64,000 nt of DNA from Neoaquamicrobium sediminum (lineage in GTDB: Bacteria > Pseudomonadota > Alphaproteobacteria > Rhizobiales > Rhizobiaceae), in contig NZ_JABETK010000002.1 in NCBI RefSeq assembly GCF_013240295.1, forward strand, positions 1,178,001 to 1,242,000, given 5' to 3'. The notes beneath the pieces are model-generated. The model searched no databases and was not told where the DNA came from. It saw only the letters and a list, made by a program, of their open reading frames with translations. The number at the start of each line of letters is the position of its first letter. The stretch's first letter is position 1. A program made the translations under genes and the position numbers. Below, one piece after another: positions 10,115 through 19,590 of this stretch.

Positions 10115-10508
10115 TCCGGCGATCCGCAACCTCGGCCCTGGGGAAAAATCCCTTGCCGTAACGGCATGTGGAGTGGCCAAAATGCCGCTGAACCGCGCGG
10201 CAGCGGTGCTACGGGACGGCAAGCCGGCAAATCGCTTCTCCCCGCTATCCACATTCTCCCACACAAGATGTAGGGGTCATAAAACTTACAGAAACGAGTT
10301 CTTGACGGCACGGTGCGAGTCGCTTTTTATGGGCCATGCGCTCCTGTTGAGGGCGCGGCCGGAAAGTTTCGAGCCTGGCCGTTTTTTCCAGATTTGTTCC
10401 TGTTTTCGAGGGTTCGGCCGTTGTCGCGGCGGCCGACCGGCATGCGTTTCGCACGCTGCCGGACAAGCGACATGGGCGCTGTGCCGTGAGTGGTTAAATC
10501 ATCTGTTA
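10115..10508. other. Non-coding stretch before nrdJ control region
   Basis: No convincing gene, RNA or cobalamin riboswitch seen. T-rich patches (around 10323 and 10383) are present, but no clear terminator for the PiT gene. Confidence 0.5.
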
Positions 10509-10555
10509 ACGCTATATTTAGTGTTTGCACCCACACTCGGCACTAGATAATGTGA
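10509..10555 (+). promoter_or_regulatory. Pair of NrdR boxes upstream of nrdJ
   Basis: Two 16-mers match the NrdR consensus acaCwAtATaTwGtgt: acgCTATATTTAGTGT at 10509-10524 and gcaCTAGATAATGTGa at 10540-10555. Their starts are 31 bp apart, three helical turns, which is the spacing known for NrdR-repressed nrd promoters. They lie about 250 bp before nrdJ. Confidence 0.75.
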
Positions 10556-10768
10556 ATTGTCGGGAACGCGTTTCACCGACGAGAATCACAGACAGGCGTC
10601 AGGAGACGGGGCCCGCCAAGGGGCGTTCGAAGGTTGCGGAAGCCGTTCGCGGCATCGTCGAACCGGAAGCGTTTCGCGGTAGGGGAGAGTCGTCATCAGC
10701 AGCGATGGCGGCAGGCGGCGGACTTGTGTCAGGAGATTGCGGCGCACGCGGTGCGTCGGCGGTCGAAA

Positions 10769-10784
10769 GGCACTATATTTAGAC
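10769..10784 (+). promoter_or_regulatory. Possible third NrdR-like half box near the nrdJ start
   Basis: The ten-base core CTATATTTAG of the first NrdR box recurs exactly at 10772-10781, 21 bp before ATG 10803. The right flank (ACC) departs from consensus, so it may instead be an AT-rich leader. Confidence 0.35.
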
Positions 10785-10802
10785 CATAGGGACCAGAAGA
10801 AG

Positions 10803-13800
10803 ATGCGCATCGAACGTCGTTTCACCAAGGCTGGCCAGTCGGCCTATGCGGAGATCGAATTCCGCAAGGCTGTCAGCGAGATCAAGAACCCCGACGGCTC
10901 GGTGGTTTTCCGCCTCGCCGACATCGACGTTCCTGCGCAGTTCAGCCAGGTCGCCGCCGACATCCTGGCGCAGAAATATTTCCGCAAGGCCGGCGTGCCC
11001 GCGCGCCTTAAGAAGGTCGAGGAGAACGACGTCCCCTCCTTCCTGTGGCGCTCGGTCGCCGACGAGAAGGCGCTGGCCGACCTGCCCGAGGACGAGCGCT
11101 ACGGCTCGGAGACCGATGCGCGCCAGGTCTTCTCCCGGCTCGCCGGCACCTGGACCTACTGGGGCTGGAAGGGTGGCTATTTCGCCTCCGAGGATGACGC
11201 GGCCGCCTTCATGGACGAGCTCGCCTACATGCTCGCCACCCAGCGCGTCGCACCCAACTCGCCGCAATGGTTCAATACCGGCCTGCACTGGGCCTACGGC
11301 ATCGACGGTCCCGGCCAGGGCCACTATTACGTCGACCCCTTCACCGGCAAGCTCACCAAGTCCAAGTCGTCCTACGAGCATCCGCAGCCGCATGCCTGCT
11401 TCATCCAGTCCGTCGGCGATGACCTCGTCAACGAGGGCGGCATCATGGACCTGTGGGTGCGTGAGGCGCGCCTGTTCAAATACGGCTCCGGCACCGGCTC
11501 CAACTTCTCGCATCTGCGCGGCGAAGGCGAGAAGCTGTCGGGCGGCGGCAAGTCGTCGGGCCTGATGAGCTTCCTCAAGATCGGCGATCGCGCCGCCGGC
11601 GCCATCAAGTCGGGCGGCACCACGCGCCGCGCCGCCAAGATGGTCGTGGTCGACGCCGACCACCCCGACATCGAGGCCTATATCGACTGGAAGGTGAACG
11701 AGGAGCAGAAGGTCGCCGCCCTCGTCACCGGCTCCAAGATCGTGCGCCAGCACCTCACCGCCATCATGAAGGCCTGCGTCAACTGCGAGGCCGACAATGG
11801 CGACTGCTTCGACCCGGCGAAGAACCCGGCTCTCAAGCGCGAGATCAAGGCCGCCAAGAAGAACGCGGTGCCCGAGAACTACGTCAAGCGCGTCATCCAG
11901 TTCGCACGCCAGGGCTACACCCAGATCGAGTTCAACACCTACGACACCGACTGGGACTCCGAGGCCTACCTCACCGTCTCCGGCCAGAATCCAACAACTC
12001 CGTCTCGCTGAGCGACGACTTCCTGCGCGCCGTCGAGAATGACAGCGACTGGAACCTGATCCGCCGCATCGACGGCAAGGTCCACAAGACGCTGAAGGCG
12101 CGCGACCTGTGGGAGAAGATCGGCTACGCCGCATGGGCGTCCGCCGATCCGGGCCTGCACTTCAACACCACCATGAACGACTGGCACACCTGCGTGTCGG
12201 CCGGCGCGATCCGCGCGTCGAACCCGTGCTCGGAATACATGTTCCTCGACGACACGGCCTGCAACCTCGCCTCGATCAACCTTCTGACCTACCGCAACGC
12301 CGACGGCACCATCGACATCGCCGCCTACGAGCACACCGTGCGCCTGTGGACCATGGTGCTGGAAATCTCGGTGATGATGGCGCAGTTCCCGTCGTGGAAG
12401 ATCGCCAAGCTCTCCTATGAGTACCGCACGCTGGGCCTCGGCTTCGCCAATATCGGCGGTCTGCTGATGACCTCCGGCATCCCCTACGATTCCGACGAGG
12501 GCCGCGGCATCTGCGCCGCGCTCACCGCGCTGATGACCGGCGTCGCCTATGCCACCTCGGCCGAGATGGCGAGCGAGCTCGGCGCCTTCCCCGAATACCC
12601 GGCCAACGCGCTGCACATGCTGCGCGTCATGCGCAACCACCGCCGCGCGGCTTACGGCGAGGCCGAGGGCTACGAGAAGCTCGCCGTCAACCCGGTGCCG
12701 CTCGTCGAGGACCACGTGCCGCAGAAGGAACTGGTCGAGCATGCCCGCGCGGCCTGGGACAAGGCGCTCGACCTCGGCGCCGAATATGGCTACCGCAACG
12801 CCCAGGCGACCGTGATCGCGCCCACCGGCACGATCGGCCTCGTCATGGACTGCGACACCACCGGCATCGAGCCCGATTTCGCGCTGGTGAAGTTCAAGAA
12901 GCTCGCCGGCGGCGGCTACTTCAAGATCATCAACCGCGCCGTGCCGGAGGCCCTGCGCACGCTCGGCTACGGCGAGGCGCAGATCGCCGATTGAGGCCTA
13001 TGCCGTCGGCCACGGCAACCTCAACCAGGCGCCGGGCGTCAACCCGTCGACGCTGAAGGCCAAGGGTTTCGGCGACGAGCAGATCGCCGCCCTCAACGCC
13101 GCGCTGGGCTCTGCCTTCGACATCAAGTTCGTCTTCAACAAGTGGACGCTGGGCGAGGATTTCTGCCGCGACGTGCTCGGCTTCACCGATGCCCAGCTCA
13201 ACGACTTCGCCTTCGAGATCCTGCCGGCACTCGGCTTCTCGAAGAAGGAGATCGAGGCCGCCAACATCCATGTCTGCGGCGCCATGACGCTCGAGGGCGC
13301 CCCGCACCTCAAGGACGAGCACCTGCCCGTCTTCGACTGCGCCAACCCCTGCGGCAAGATCGGCAAGCGCTATCTGTCGGTGGAGAGCCACATCCGCATG
13401 ATGGCGGCCGCCCAGCCCTTCATCTCCGGCGCGATCTCCAAGACCATCAACATGGCCAACGAGGCGACCGTCGAGGACTGCAAGGAAGCCTACATGCTGT
13501 CCTGGAAGCTGGCGCTCAAGGCCAACGCGCTCTACCGCGACGGCTCCAAGCTTTCCCAGCCGCTCAACGCCTCGCTGATCGAGGACGAGGATGACGACCA
13601 GGACGAGCTGATCGAGGAGCTGGTCGCAGCGCCTGCCGCCGCAAGGGCGGTGCAGGTGACGGAGAAGATCATCGAGAAGATCGTCGAGCGCGAGGTGCGT
13701 TCGCTGCGCGAGAAGCTGCCGAACCGGCGCAAGGGCTACACGCAGAAGGCCGTGGTCGGCGGTCACAAGGTCTATCTGCGCACCGGCGAGTTCGACGACG

Positions 13801-14618
13801 GCCGCCTCGGCGAGATTTTCATCGACATGCACAAGGAAGGCGCCGCCTTCCGCGCGATGATGAACAACTTCGCCATCGCCATCTCGCTCGGCCTGCAATA
13901 TGGCGTGCCGCTCGACGAATATGTCGAGGCCTTCACCTTCACCAAGTTCGAGCCGGCCGGCATGGTCCAGGGCAACGACGCGATCAAGAACGCGACGTCG
14001 ATCCTCGACTACGTCTTCCGCGAGCTGGCGATCTCCTATATCGGCCGCAACGACCTCGCCCATGTCGACACGTCGGATTTCTCCAACACCGCCCTCGGCC
14101 GTGGCATCAACGAAGGCAAGGCGACGCCCTTCTCCAAGGGGCTGACCCGCGGCGCCTCCCCGGTCAAGCTGGTCTCCAGCGTTGCCGGCGGCGGCTCCGA
14201 GCCCAAGGGCCAGGCCGGTGGGCAGGCCCCTGCCCCGGTCCGCGCCGCCCCGGTCGCCGCGTCCGGCTCCAACGTGCGGGCGATCTCGTCCGCCTCGACG
14301 GTGACGGCGCTCAAGCCGCTCACATCAGAGCAGCGCGAGGAAGCCACCGCCTTCAAGCGCGACTATGAGGAGCGCGCGAAGGAACTGGCCGAGGAAATCG
14401 CCGTCGAGGAAGGCGCGACCGAAACCGAAGCCCTCTTCACCGACGCGGCCGCCAAGGAAGCCGGCGAAGCCAAGGCGCTCGCCGCCGAACGCCGCCAGAA
14501 ATCGATGATGCAGGGCTACACCGGCAATTCCTGCTCGGAATGCCAGAACTTCACCATGGTGAGAAACGGCACCTGCGAAAAGTGCGACACCTGCGGAAGC
14601 ACAAGTGGCTGCTCCTGA
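10803..14618 (+). pseudogene. nrdJ: Vitamin B12-dependent (class II) ribonucleotide reductase, two frameshifts in given sequence
   Basis: Reduces ribonucleotides to deoxyribonucleotides using adenosylcobalamin. The N-terminal part (10803-about 11990) carries NTGLHWAYG, QSVGDDLV and GTGSNFSHLRG; the middle (about 11990-12992) NPCSEYMFLDDTACNLASIN; the last part (about 12993-14618) [19 protein letters not shown], an Ala/Ser-rich linker and a Cys-rich redox tail [20 protein letters not shown]. Together about 1,270 aa, normal for the long rhizobial NrdJ. The frame is lost twice: near 11991 (AATCCAAC, one T short of N-S-N-N-S-V-S-L-S) and near 12992 (GCCGATTGAGGCC, one base short of A-D-I-E-A-Y). 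Each needs one added base. Two independent breaks in a key DNA-precursor enzyme look more like consensus errors than decay. An NrdR box pair lies upstream and a hairpin follows. Confidence 0.9.
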
Positions 14619-14646
14619 TCCGCACACGAACGCAATGAGCTAACGC

Positions 14647-14676
14647 TTCGGGCCCGGTCGCAAGATCGGGCCCGAA
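14647..14676 (+). terminator. Hairpin after nrdJ
   Basis: TTCGGGCCCG and CGGGCCCGAA form a perfect 10-bp stem around a 10-nt loop, 28 nt after the nrdJ stop. No T-run follows, so termination strength is uncertain. Confidence 0.6.
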
Positions 14677-14918
14677 GTGTGTTGGGGAGCGTTTAATGTT
14701 GTTTCGCGGCCCAAGCAGAGTGGCTGCTACGGGTGGAAAACGGAATGTCCGCTTCTAGGCGGCAGGTTTGGTAAAGAGGTCAGTGGACCTCGATATTTGG
14801 ACCTCGAAAGTCGGCATAGTCTGTGTGTCAGTGAACGAAGCCCGGATCTGCGATCGATACCTATTGGCGTTTGGTATTTGTCATCTTACATTCTTGATAT
14901 TGTGGGGGAGTGATTGCT
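14677..14918. other. AT-richer spacer before the OLD-like gene
   Basis: Lower GC than the flanks; no gene recognised. Likely the left edge of an acquired segment holding the promoter of the OLD-like gene. Confidence 0.4.
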
Positions 14919-14990
14919 TTGGACGAAAAGGAAATCGAGCGCGAAGCGTCCGTTGATGCTGTTTCGGCCACGCCGACCGTAACGGTAGAG
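14919..14990 (+). pseudogene. 5' fragment of the OLD-like ATPase/nuclease gene, cut off by the IS
   Basis: From TTG 14919 (GGGGAG 8 nt upstream) the frame reads L/M-DEKEIEREASVDAV and reaches VTVE at 14990, where the insertion begins. After removal of 14991-16315 plus one TAGAG copy it continues in frame as PPTLDAAANEVQEL at 16321, so these 24 codons are the original N-terminus of the gene at 16282-18207. GTG 14910 is a possible alternative start but overlaps the Shine-Dalgarno. Confidence 0.75.
14986..14990. repeat. Left 5-bp target-site duplication (TAGAG)
   Basis: TAGAG directly before the TG end of the insertion sequence; the identical copy is at 16316-16320 directly after the CA end. 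Five-bp duplications are typical of the IS2/IS51-like groups of the IS3 family. Confidence 0.9.
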
Positions 14991-15047
14991 TGAAGCGGCC
15001 CCCAAAATCCCCGGACAGGGACCCACCCTTATGTAAGAGTGAGTCTT

Positions 15048-15461
15048 ATGACCGACATTTTGACTAACATCATTGAAGAGAGGCCGGTCCGTGCCGAGAT
15101 TTTGAAGGGCCCGGAGCGGCGGCGTCGGCGGACACCAGCCGAGAAGATGCGGATTGTCGAGGAGTCCTATGCACCTGGCGTGACGGTGAGCCTTGTGGCG
15201 CGCCAGCACGGCATCGCGCCTAACCAGCTGTTCACGTGGCGGCGGCTCGCAGCCCAGGGTGCGCTGACGGCCGCCGGCGCTGGCGAGGAAGTGGTGCCGG
15301 CCTCCGAGTATCGAGCCTTGCAAGCCCAGGTACGTGAGCTCCAGCGCCTGCTCGGCAAGAAGACGCTGGAAAGCGAGATTCTCAAGGAGGCGCTCGAACA
15401 GGTGAACCCAAAAAAACAGATGCTGCGCACGGTGTCGTTGCCGAAGGACGGTTTGCGATGA
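15048..15461 (+). CDS. IS3-family transposase OrfA (HTH protein)
   Basis: 137 aa. A helix-turn-helix ([35 protein letters not shown]; about residues 29-65) binds the terminal repeats, followed by a leucine-zipper-like coiled coil ([20 protein letters not shown]). OrfA ends at 15461 and overlaps OrfB by four bases (ATGA). Start 15048 was chosen over GTG 15039. Confidence 0.92.
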   Translation: MTDILTNIIEERPVRAEILKGPERRRRRTPAEKMRIVEESYAPGVTVSLVARQHGIAPNQLFTWRRLAAQGALTAAGAGEEVVPASEYRALQAQVRELQRLLGKKTLESEILKEALEQVNPKKQMLRTVSLPKDGLR

Positions 15462-16285
15462 GCGCGGTGGCCGAGACATTGGGTGTCGCGCGCTCGAACC
15501 TGGCCGAGCGGGCGGCCGGACGCCCCTCACAGCGCAGAGGCCGCCCGCCTCTTCCGGAAGCGGAACTGGTCGAGGCGATCAAGACCATCATCGCCACCAT
15601 GCCGACCTACGGCTACCGCCGCGTCTGGGCGATTCTGCGCCGCAGCGCCGAGGCCGAAGGACATCCCGCTCCCAACCACAAACGGGTTTACCGGGTCATG
15701 CGTGTCCATGGCCTGCTCCTCGAACGCCATGCCGGCGGCATCGAGCGTCGCCATGACGGGCGCATCGCAGTCGAGCACTCCAATCTGCGCTGGTGTTCCG
15801 ACGGCTTCGAGATCGGCTGCGATAACGGCGACAAGGTGCGCGTCGCCTTCGCCCTCGACTGTTGCGACCGCGAAGCCATGGGCCATGTCGCCACCACGCA
15901 AGGTATCAAGGGAGAGGATGTGCGCGATCTCATGGTCACCGCCGTCGAGCACCGCTTCGGCCTCGTCAATCGGCTGCCGCAGCCCATCGAATGGTTGAGT
16001 GATAACGGCTCGTGCTACATCGCCGGCGACACCCGCAGCTTCGCCAGCGAGATCGGCCTGCTGCCGATCACCACCCCTGTCGAAAGCCCGCAGTCGAATG
16101 GAATGGCCGAGGCCTTCGTGCGCACCTTCAAGCGTGACTACGTCCGCGTGAACCCCTGTCCCGACGCCGAAACCGTCATCGACGCCCTTCCAGACTGGTT
16201 CCGCCATTACAATACTCTTCACCCTCACAAGGCGCTCGGCTATCGTGCGCCCCGCGAGTTCATCGCAGCACGTTCAACCCGGTGA
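15458..16285 (+). CDS. IS3-family transposase OrfB (DDE integrase domain)
   Basis: 275 aa. An HTH_21 segment ([15 protein letters not shown]) precedes an rve integrase core. The DDE triad is visible: Asp in [10 protein letters not shown], Asp in [10 protein letters not shown], and Glu 35 residues later in [16 protein letters not shown]. The C-terminus has the usual [19 protein letters not shown]. OrfB begins with ATG overlapping the OrfA stop, so expression may be by coupling as well as frameshifting. Its stop TGA (16283-16285) overlaps a GTG in frame with the interrupted downstream gene. Confidence 0.94.
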   Translation: MSAVAETLGVARSNLAERAAGRPSQRRGRPPLPEAELVEAIKTIIATMPTYGYRRVWAILRRSAEAEGHPAPNHKRVYRVMRVHGLLLERHAGGIERRHDGRIAVEHSNLRWCSDGFEIGCDNGDKVRVAFALDCCDREAMGHVATTQGIKGEDVRDLMVTAVEHRFGLVNRLPQPIEWLSDNGSCYIAGDTRSFASEIGLLPITTPVESPQSNGMAEAFVRTFKRDYVRVNPCPDAETVIDALPDWFRHYNTLHPHKALGYRAPREFIAARSTR

Positions 16286-18207
16286 TCCCTGTCCGGTCTC
16301 TTGGGGGCAACAACATAGAGCCGCCAACACTGGATGCTGCCGCGAACGAGGTGCAGGAACTCAAACAGGCAAACGACATCGTCAGTGCGGTCGCATTCGT
16401 GGCCGATATACCCGAAACCGGATATGACGCGGCGCTAGCTGAGAGCCAGCCATCGCTCACAGTGGTGGATACCAGATCTCGCCGCGCTCGCGTCTGGACG
16501 CGTCTCGAGTCGATCACCGTCCGCAACTTCAAGGCCACGCTGGAGGCTGTAATTCCTCTTGGGTTGGTGACTATTCTGGTCGGGCCCAACGGATCGGGGA
16601 AGTCGTCGGTTCTCCAGGCGGTGCATTGGGCTGCCCGAGCTGCCAGCTACGTCGCACCGAAGAACACGAAAGAGATGATTTCTTTCGAGCGACTGGACTA
16701 CGTGCCTTCTAGCGAGCCATTACGTACTGCGCACAAGAGCGAGTTAAAGACGGATACGGCCTCGACGCCGGTTGAGGTCGTTTTCACTCATGTGTCAGCA
16801 GGAGAAGAAAAGGCGCAGGCCAGCATCAAAATTCGGGCTGCACGAAACCGTGGTGGCATCACGGCCTATATGGAAGGCGGCAACACCGTCACTCCCTACA
16901 AGCAGCGTTTTCAGTTCATCACCACTTACATTCCCGGACTGGCGGGACTGTCCGAGCGTGAGAGCATTCTTGCGCAGCCATCGCTTCGTCGACAGGCGGC
17001 GAGCGGTGACGCTGGGGGAGTGATGAGAAACATACTCCTCAATCTGCGTAGCCGCCGGTTGAACGATCCCGATGAGTCGGCTGGCATCGAGCGTCTTAAA
17101 AGGCTGAACCAATATGTCGCTAAGGTGCATCCAGGGATCACTGTCAACGTCTCCTTCGACGAACGTGAGGACTATCATATCTCGGCGACCTACTCGTCAC
17201 CGGGCCTCGACAGCCAAGACCGGCCATTGGAAACTGCCGCCACCGGGCTGCTTCAGGTCATCCAAATCTTCGCTTACCTAATTTTGTTCGAACCGAAGAT
17301 AATGCTCATCGATGAGCCCGATGCCCACCTCCACCCAGATAAGCAGGAACGCTTGATTGAAACATTGGAGTCGGCCGCTGCGGAAACCGACACCCAGATC
17401 ATTCTGACGACGCATAGCCCACACATAGCGCGCGGCGCGAGTCCGGCAGCGAAGCTGGTCTGGATGAACGAGGGTAAGGTCGAGACCGATGATGGTGAAG
17501 CCATCCGTCGCTTACTTGGCTGGGGTGGGCTAGACAAGGCGGCGCTGTTCTTCGTCGAGGATGAAGACGACACAGCACTGAGGGCGATCCTCCGGCAGTG
17601 GCCCGCGCTGGCTAGGCAACTCGCCGTTTGTCGATGCTTTGGTATCGACAATCTTCCTAAGGACAAGCTGTTGAGCGGGCTGCTTGTCGATGGTGAGCTT
17701 AAAATCAAGGCCATCATTCACCGCGACGGCGACTTTATGACGAGCGCCGAAGCTGGAATGTGGGCGGATCGGTTCAAGACCGATGGCACCTTCCCATGGG
17801 TGACGGCCGCGAGCGACGTCGAGGCTTACTTTTGTGCGGCAGACTATCTCTCTGCTTTATACGGCGTCCCAGTCGAAACTGCAGAGGAATGGCGAAGCGT
17901 CGCCGCAGCGAGAATCTCGAGGGCGAAGGACACGTTTTTGGACAAGCGTAAGCTAGTCAACCGGGAGCTTTATCCCGACGGCGGTTCTCCTAACTCAGTG
18001 GCGCTTTGGAATGATGCCGGCGGTGCGACGCCTACGACTGTTAAGGGCAAGAAGTTGCTGGGCCAACTGAAAGTGGTAGTGAAAGAGTCTGGACAAGACG
18101 ACAAGTTGCTAAACACCTATCGAATTCCTGCCGGGGTCGAGGTCGCGACAGACCTAAGGATTCTTTTAGAGGCGTGCCTCGGGTCAGCGGCGGAGCAGGG
18201 AAGCTGA
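16282..18207 (+). CDS. OLD-family ATPase-TOPRIM nuclease-like protein, 5' end replaced by IS sequence
   Basis: About 641 aa from GTG 16282; the first 13 residues come from the IS end and the target duplication, then native sequence. The ABC/SMC-type ATPase half has Walker A GPNGSGKSS (about 16582), Walker B IMLIDEPDAHLHP (about 17300) and H-loop TTHSPHIA (about 17407). The C-terminal TOPRIM-like half has an acidic LFFVEDEDDTALR (about 17547) and HRDGDFM (about 17721). That order defines OLD (overcoming lysogenization defect) proteins, some of which are anti-phage nucleases. No Gabija-type helicase or other partner is adjacent. The upstream native start is cut off at 14990. Codons look less GC3-biased than in flanking genes, suggesting transfer. 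A defence role is inference. Confidence 0.78.
   Translation: MIPVRSLGGNNIEPPTLDAAANEVQELKQANDIVSAVAFVADIPETGYDAALAESQPSLTVVDTRSRRARVWTRLESITVRNFKATLEAVIPLGLVTILVGPNGSGKSSVLQAVHWAARAASYVAPKNTKEMISFERLDYVPSSEPLRTAHKSELKTDTASTPVEVVFTHVSAGEEKAQASIKIRAARNRGGITAYMEGGNTVTPYKQRFQFITTYIPGLAGLSERESILAQPSLRRQAASGDAGGVMRNILLNLRSRRLNDPDESAGIERLKRLNQYVAKVHPGITVNVSFDEREDYHISATYSSPGLDSQDRPLETAATGLLQVIQIFAYLILFEPKIMLIDEPDAHLHPDKQERLIETLESAAAETDTQIILTTHSPHIARGASPAAKLVWMNEGKVETDDGEAIRRLLGWGGLDKAALFFVEDEDDTALRAILRQWPALARQLAVCRCFGIDNLPKDKLLSGLLVDGELKIKAIIHRDGDFMTSAEAGMWADRFKTDGTFPWVTAASDVEAYFCAADYLSALYGVPVETAEEWRSVAAARISRAKDTFLDKRKLVNRELYPDGGSPNSVALWNDAGGATPTTVKGKKLLGQLKVVVKESGQDDKLLNTYRIPAGVEVATDLRILLEACLGSAAEQGS
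16316..16320. repeat. Right 5-bp target-site duplication (TAGAG)
   Basis: Exact partner of 14986-14990. Collapsing the two copies restores the reading frame of the interrupted gene. Confidence 0.9.
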
Positions 18208-18656
18208 GCGCAGATCCTATAGGGCATCGTCTGGTACGCAACCCGGCCCAAAAATTGCCAGTCGGCTAATAACTTTGGCTCTGTCCCCCATGGAACCTAG
18301 TAGATCCAAGTTTCGGGTGGCGGTCGGCGCTTCCTGAACGACCGAAATGGAAGCTTAAACGGTCATCGCGCCGCCCCTCATGCCACCATATGTCCCAAGC
18401 CCCACACCATTTAATCCATCTCCTCCTGGAAAGCCAGCTTATCCCTCCAGCATCGCCTTTCATCTCATCGGTTGCTCCCCCACACAGCGCAAGTACATCT
18501 TCCCAATATCCCGGGAGAACGACCTTTCCCACACCGCAACGACAGCGCTCCGGCACCGAAAGACCTCCCGAGGCCGGCGGTGCCGCACCCACGTCGGAAA
18601 ACTTATCCACGCCCCTCCAGACCCGCACGATCCTGCCCGACCGAGCGGAGGGCACG
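18208..18656. other. Spacer between accessory patch and conserved genes
   Basis: No gene, tRNA or att-like repeat recognised. Open frames run through it but have no coding signature before the GGAGG at about 18646. Confidence 0.45.
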
Positions 18657-19430
18657 ATGGACTGGAATGCTGCGATCGAGACGAACCGCGAGGCGCTCAG
18701 GCGGGTGCTCGCCATGCTCGTCGCCATGGTGGGAAGCGGTCCGCTTGGCGGAACGAAAAGTCCCGAAACGGGCTTGTCGGGCGAACGAACGCCCGAGGCC
18801 ATGGCCGGGGCTCGCCCCACTTTGCCCCGCTATCTCCACCGCGCGGTGCTTGCCCTGCTGCGCCCGGCGGAAGCGGCCGCGCGGCGGCTGGTCATCATCG
18901 TCGCGCGCGATCTCGCAGCACCGCCCTCCGCGCCACGCCTTGGAAGGCGGTCCGCCGCACGCGGCGGCGCAGCCGTTGCGGCACCCCGGCACACACGCCC
19001 GCTCTGCCTGCCGCTCTTCGATCCGCTGCCGCGCTGGAACCGGCGTCACCGCCCTGCTGCGGCCGGCATGCCCCGCATCTCGTTTCCCGGCTTCACCACG
19101 CCGCAGCCCATCCCGCATCCCCCGAACGATTTCGACAGGGTCGGCGCCACCCGCCTCGCCGCGCGGCTTGCAGCACTCGGCCGCGCCCTTGACGACCTGC
19201 CGCGACAGGCGACCCGTTTCGCGCGCTGGCGCGATGCCCGCGACGTGCGGCGCAGGCGCCTCGAAACCGGCGCGTCCCGCCGCATCGGCCGCGTCTCGGC
19301 ACTGCGCCCCGGCCGCCCGCCCGGCCTGAAACCCGCCCGCCGCGACGGGTGGGCGCACGAGGTCCACGCGGTGCTGGACACAGTCCACGGCTTGGCGTTC
19401 TGGGCGCTGGAGCCGGCCGACACCTCATGA
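18657..19430 (+). CDS. Hypothetical protein, Arg/Ala-rich
   Basis: 257 aa from ATG 18657 (GGAGG 6 nt upstream; longer starts lack one). Begins MDWNAAIETNREALRRVLAM, includes LPRYLHRAVLALLRPAEAAA and ends LDTVHGLAFWALEPADTS. Strongly basic and Ala/Arg/Pro-rich with no motif I can name; I recall similar rhizobial proteins of unknown function. The N-terminal 90 residues may form amphipathic helices. Confidence 0.65.
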   Translation: MDWNAAIETNREALRRVLAMLVAMVGSGPLGGTKSPETGLSGERTPEAMAGARPTLPRYLHRAVLALLRPAEAAARRLVIIVARDLAAPPSAPRLGRRSAARGGAAVAAPRHTRPLCLPLFDPLPRWNRRHRPAAAGMPRISFPGFTTPQPIPHPPNDFDRVGATRLAARLAALGRALDDLPRQATRFARWRDARDVRRRRLETGASRRIGRVSALRPGRPPGLKPARRDGWAHEVHAVLDTVHGLAFWALEPADTS

Positions 19431-19590
19431 CGCGCGGCAGCGGCACTCGATACCCGCCGGCACGATCACGACAGCGGCAAAACCTTGAACCGACCGGGCG
19501 CGCCCGCGCCCGGCGACGATGAAGCGCGCCGGCGATCATCCTGACAACCATGCCTTCCCCCTCGAACCGCAAGGCGATAGGTTGCGCCCC

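Larger units (their letters stand above)
14991..16315 (+). mobile_element. IS3-family insertion sequence, complete (1,325 bp)
   Basis: Ends are TG...CA. Left end TGAAGCGGCCCCCAAAA and the complement of the right end, TGTTGTTGCCCCCAAGAG, then both continue CCGGACAGGGA: imperfect inverted repeats of about 35 bp with one indel. It holds overlapping orfA and orfB and is flanked by TAGAG on both sides. With intact ends, both frames open and a perfect target duplication, it appears recently inserted and potentially active. Confidence 0.93.

Noticed and set aside
10115-10802. Cobalamin riboswitch before nrdJ
   Set aside because: Looked for the B12 box (AGCCAGGAGACCTGCC) and the CCCGCAACTG segment on both strands; neither is present. 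NrdR boxes explain the control better.
10779-12134. Long frame antisense to nrdJ
   Set aside because: Shadow of the reductase; no family sequence.
11980-12995. Programmed frameshifting or recoding in nrdJ
   Set aside because: No slippery heptamer or downstream pseudoknot at either site, and each break needs an added base of conserved coding sequence.
14991-18207. Transposon-encoded defence cargo (nuclease carried by the IS)
   Set aside because: The nuclease lies outside the CA end and target duplication and its 5' codons are on the other side of the IS, so it is the target, not cargo.
18390-18656. N-terminal extension of the Arg/Ala-rich hypothetical gene
   Set aside because: Low-complexity Pro/Ser/Thr residues without a ribosome-binding site; GGAGG before ATG 18657 marks the likelier start.
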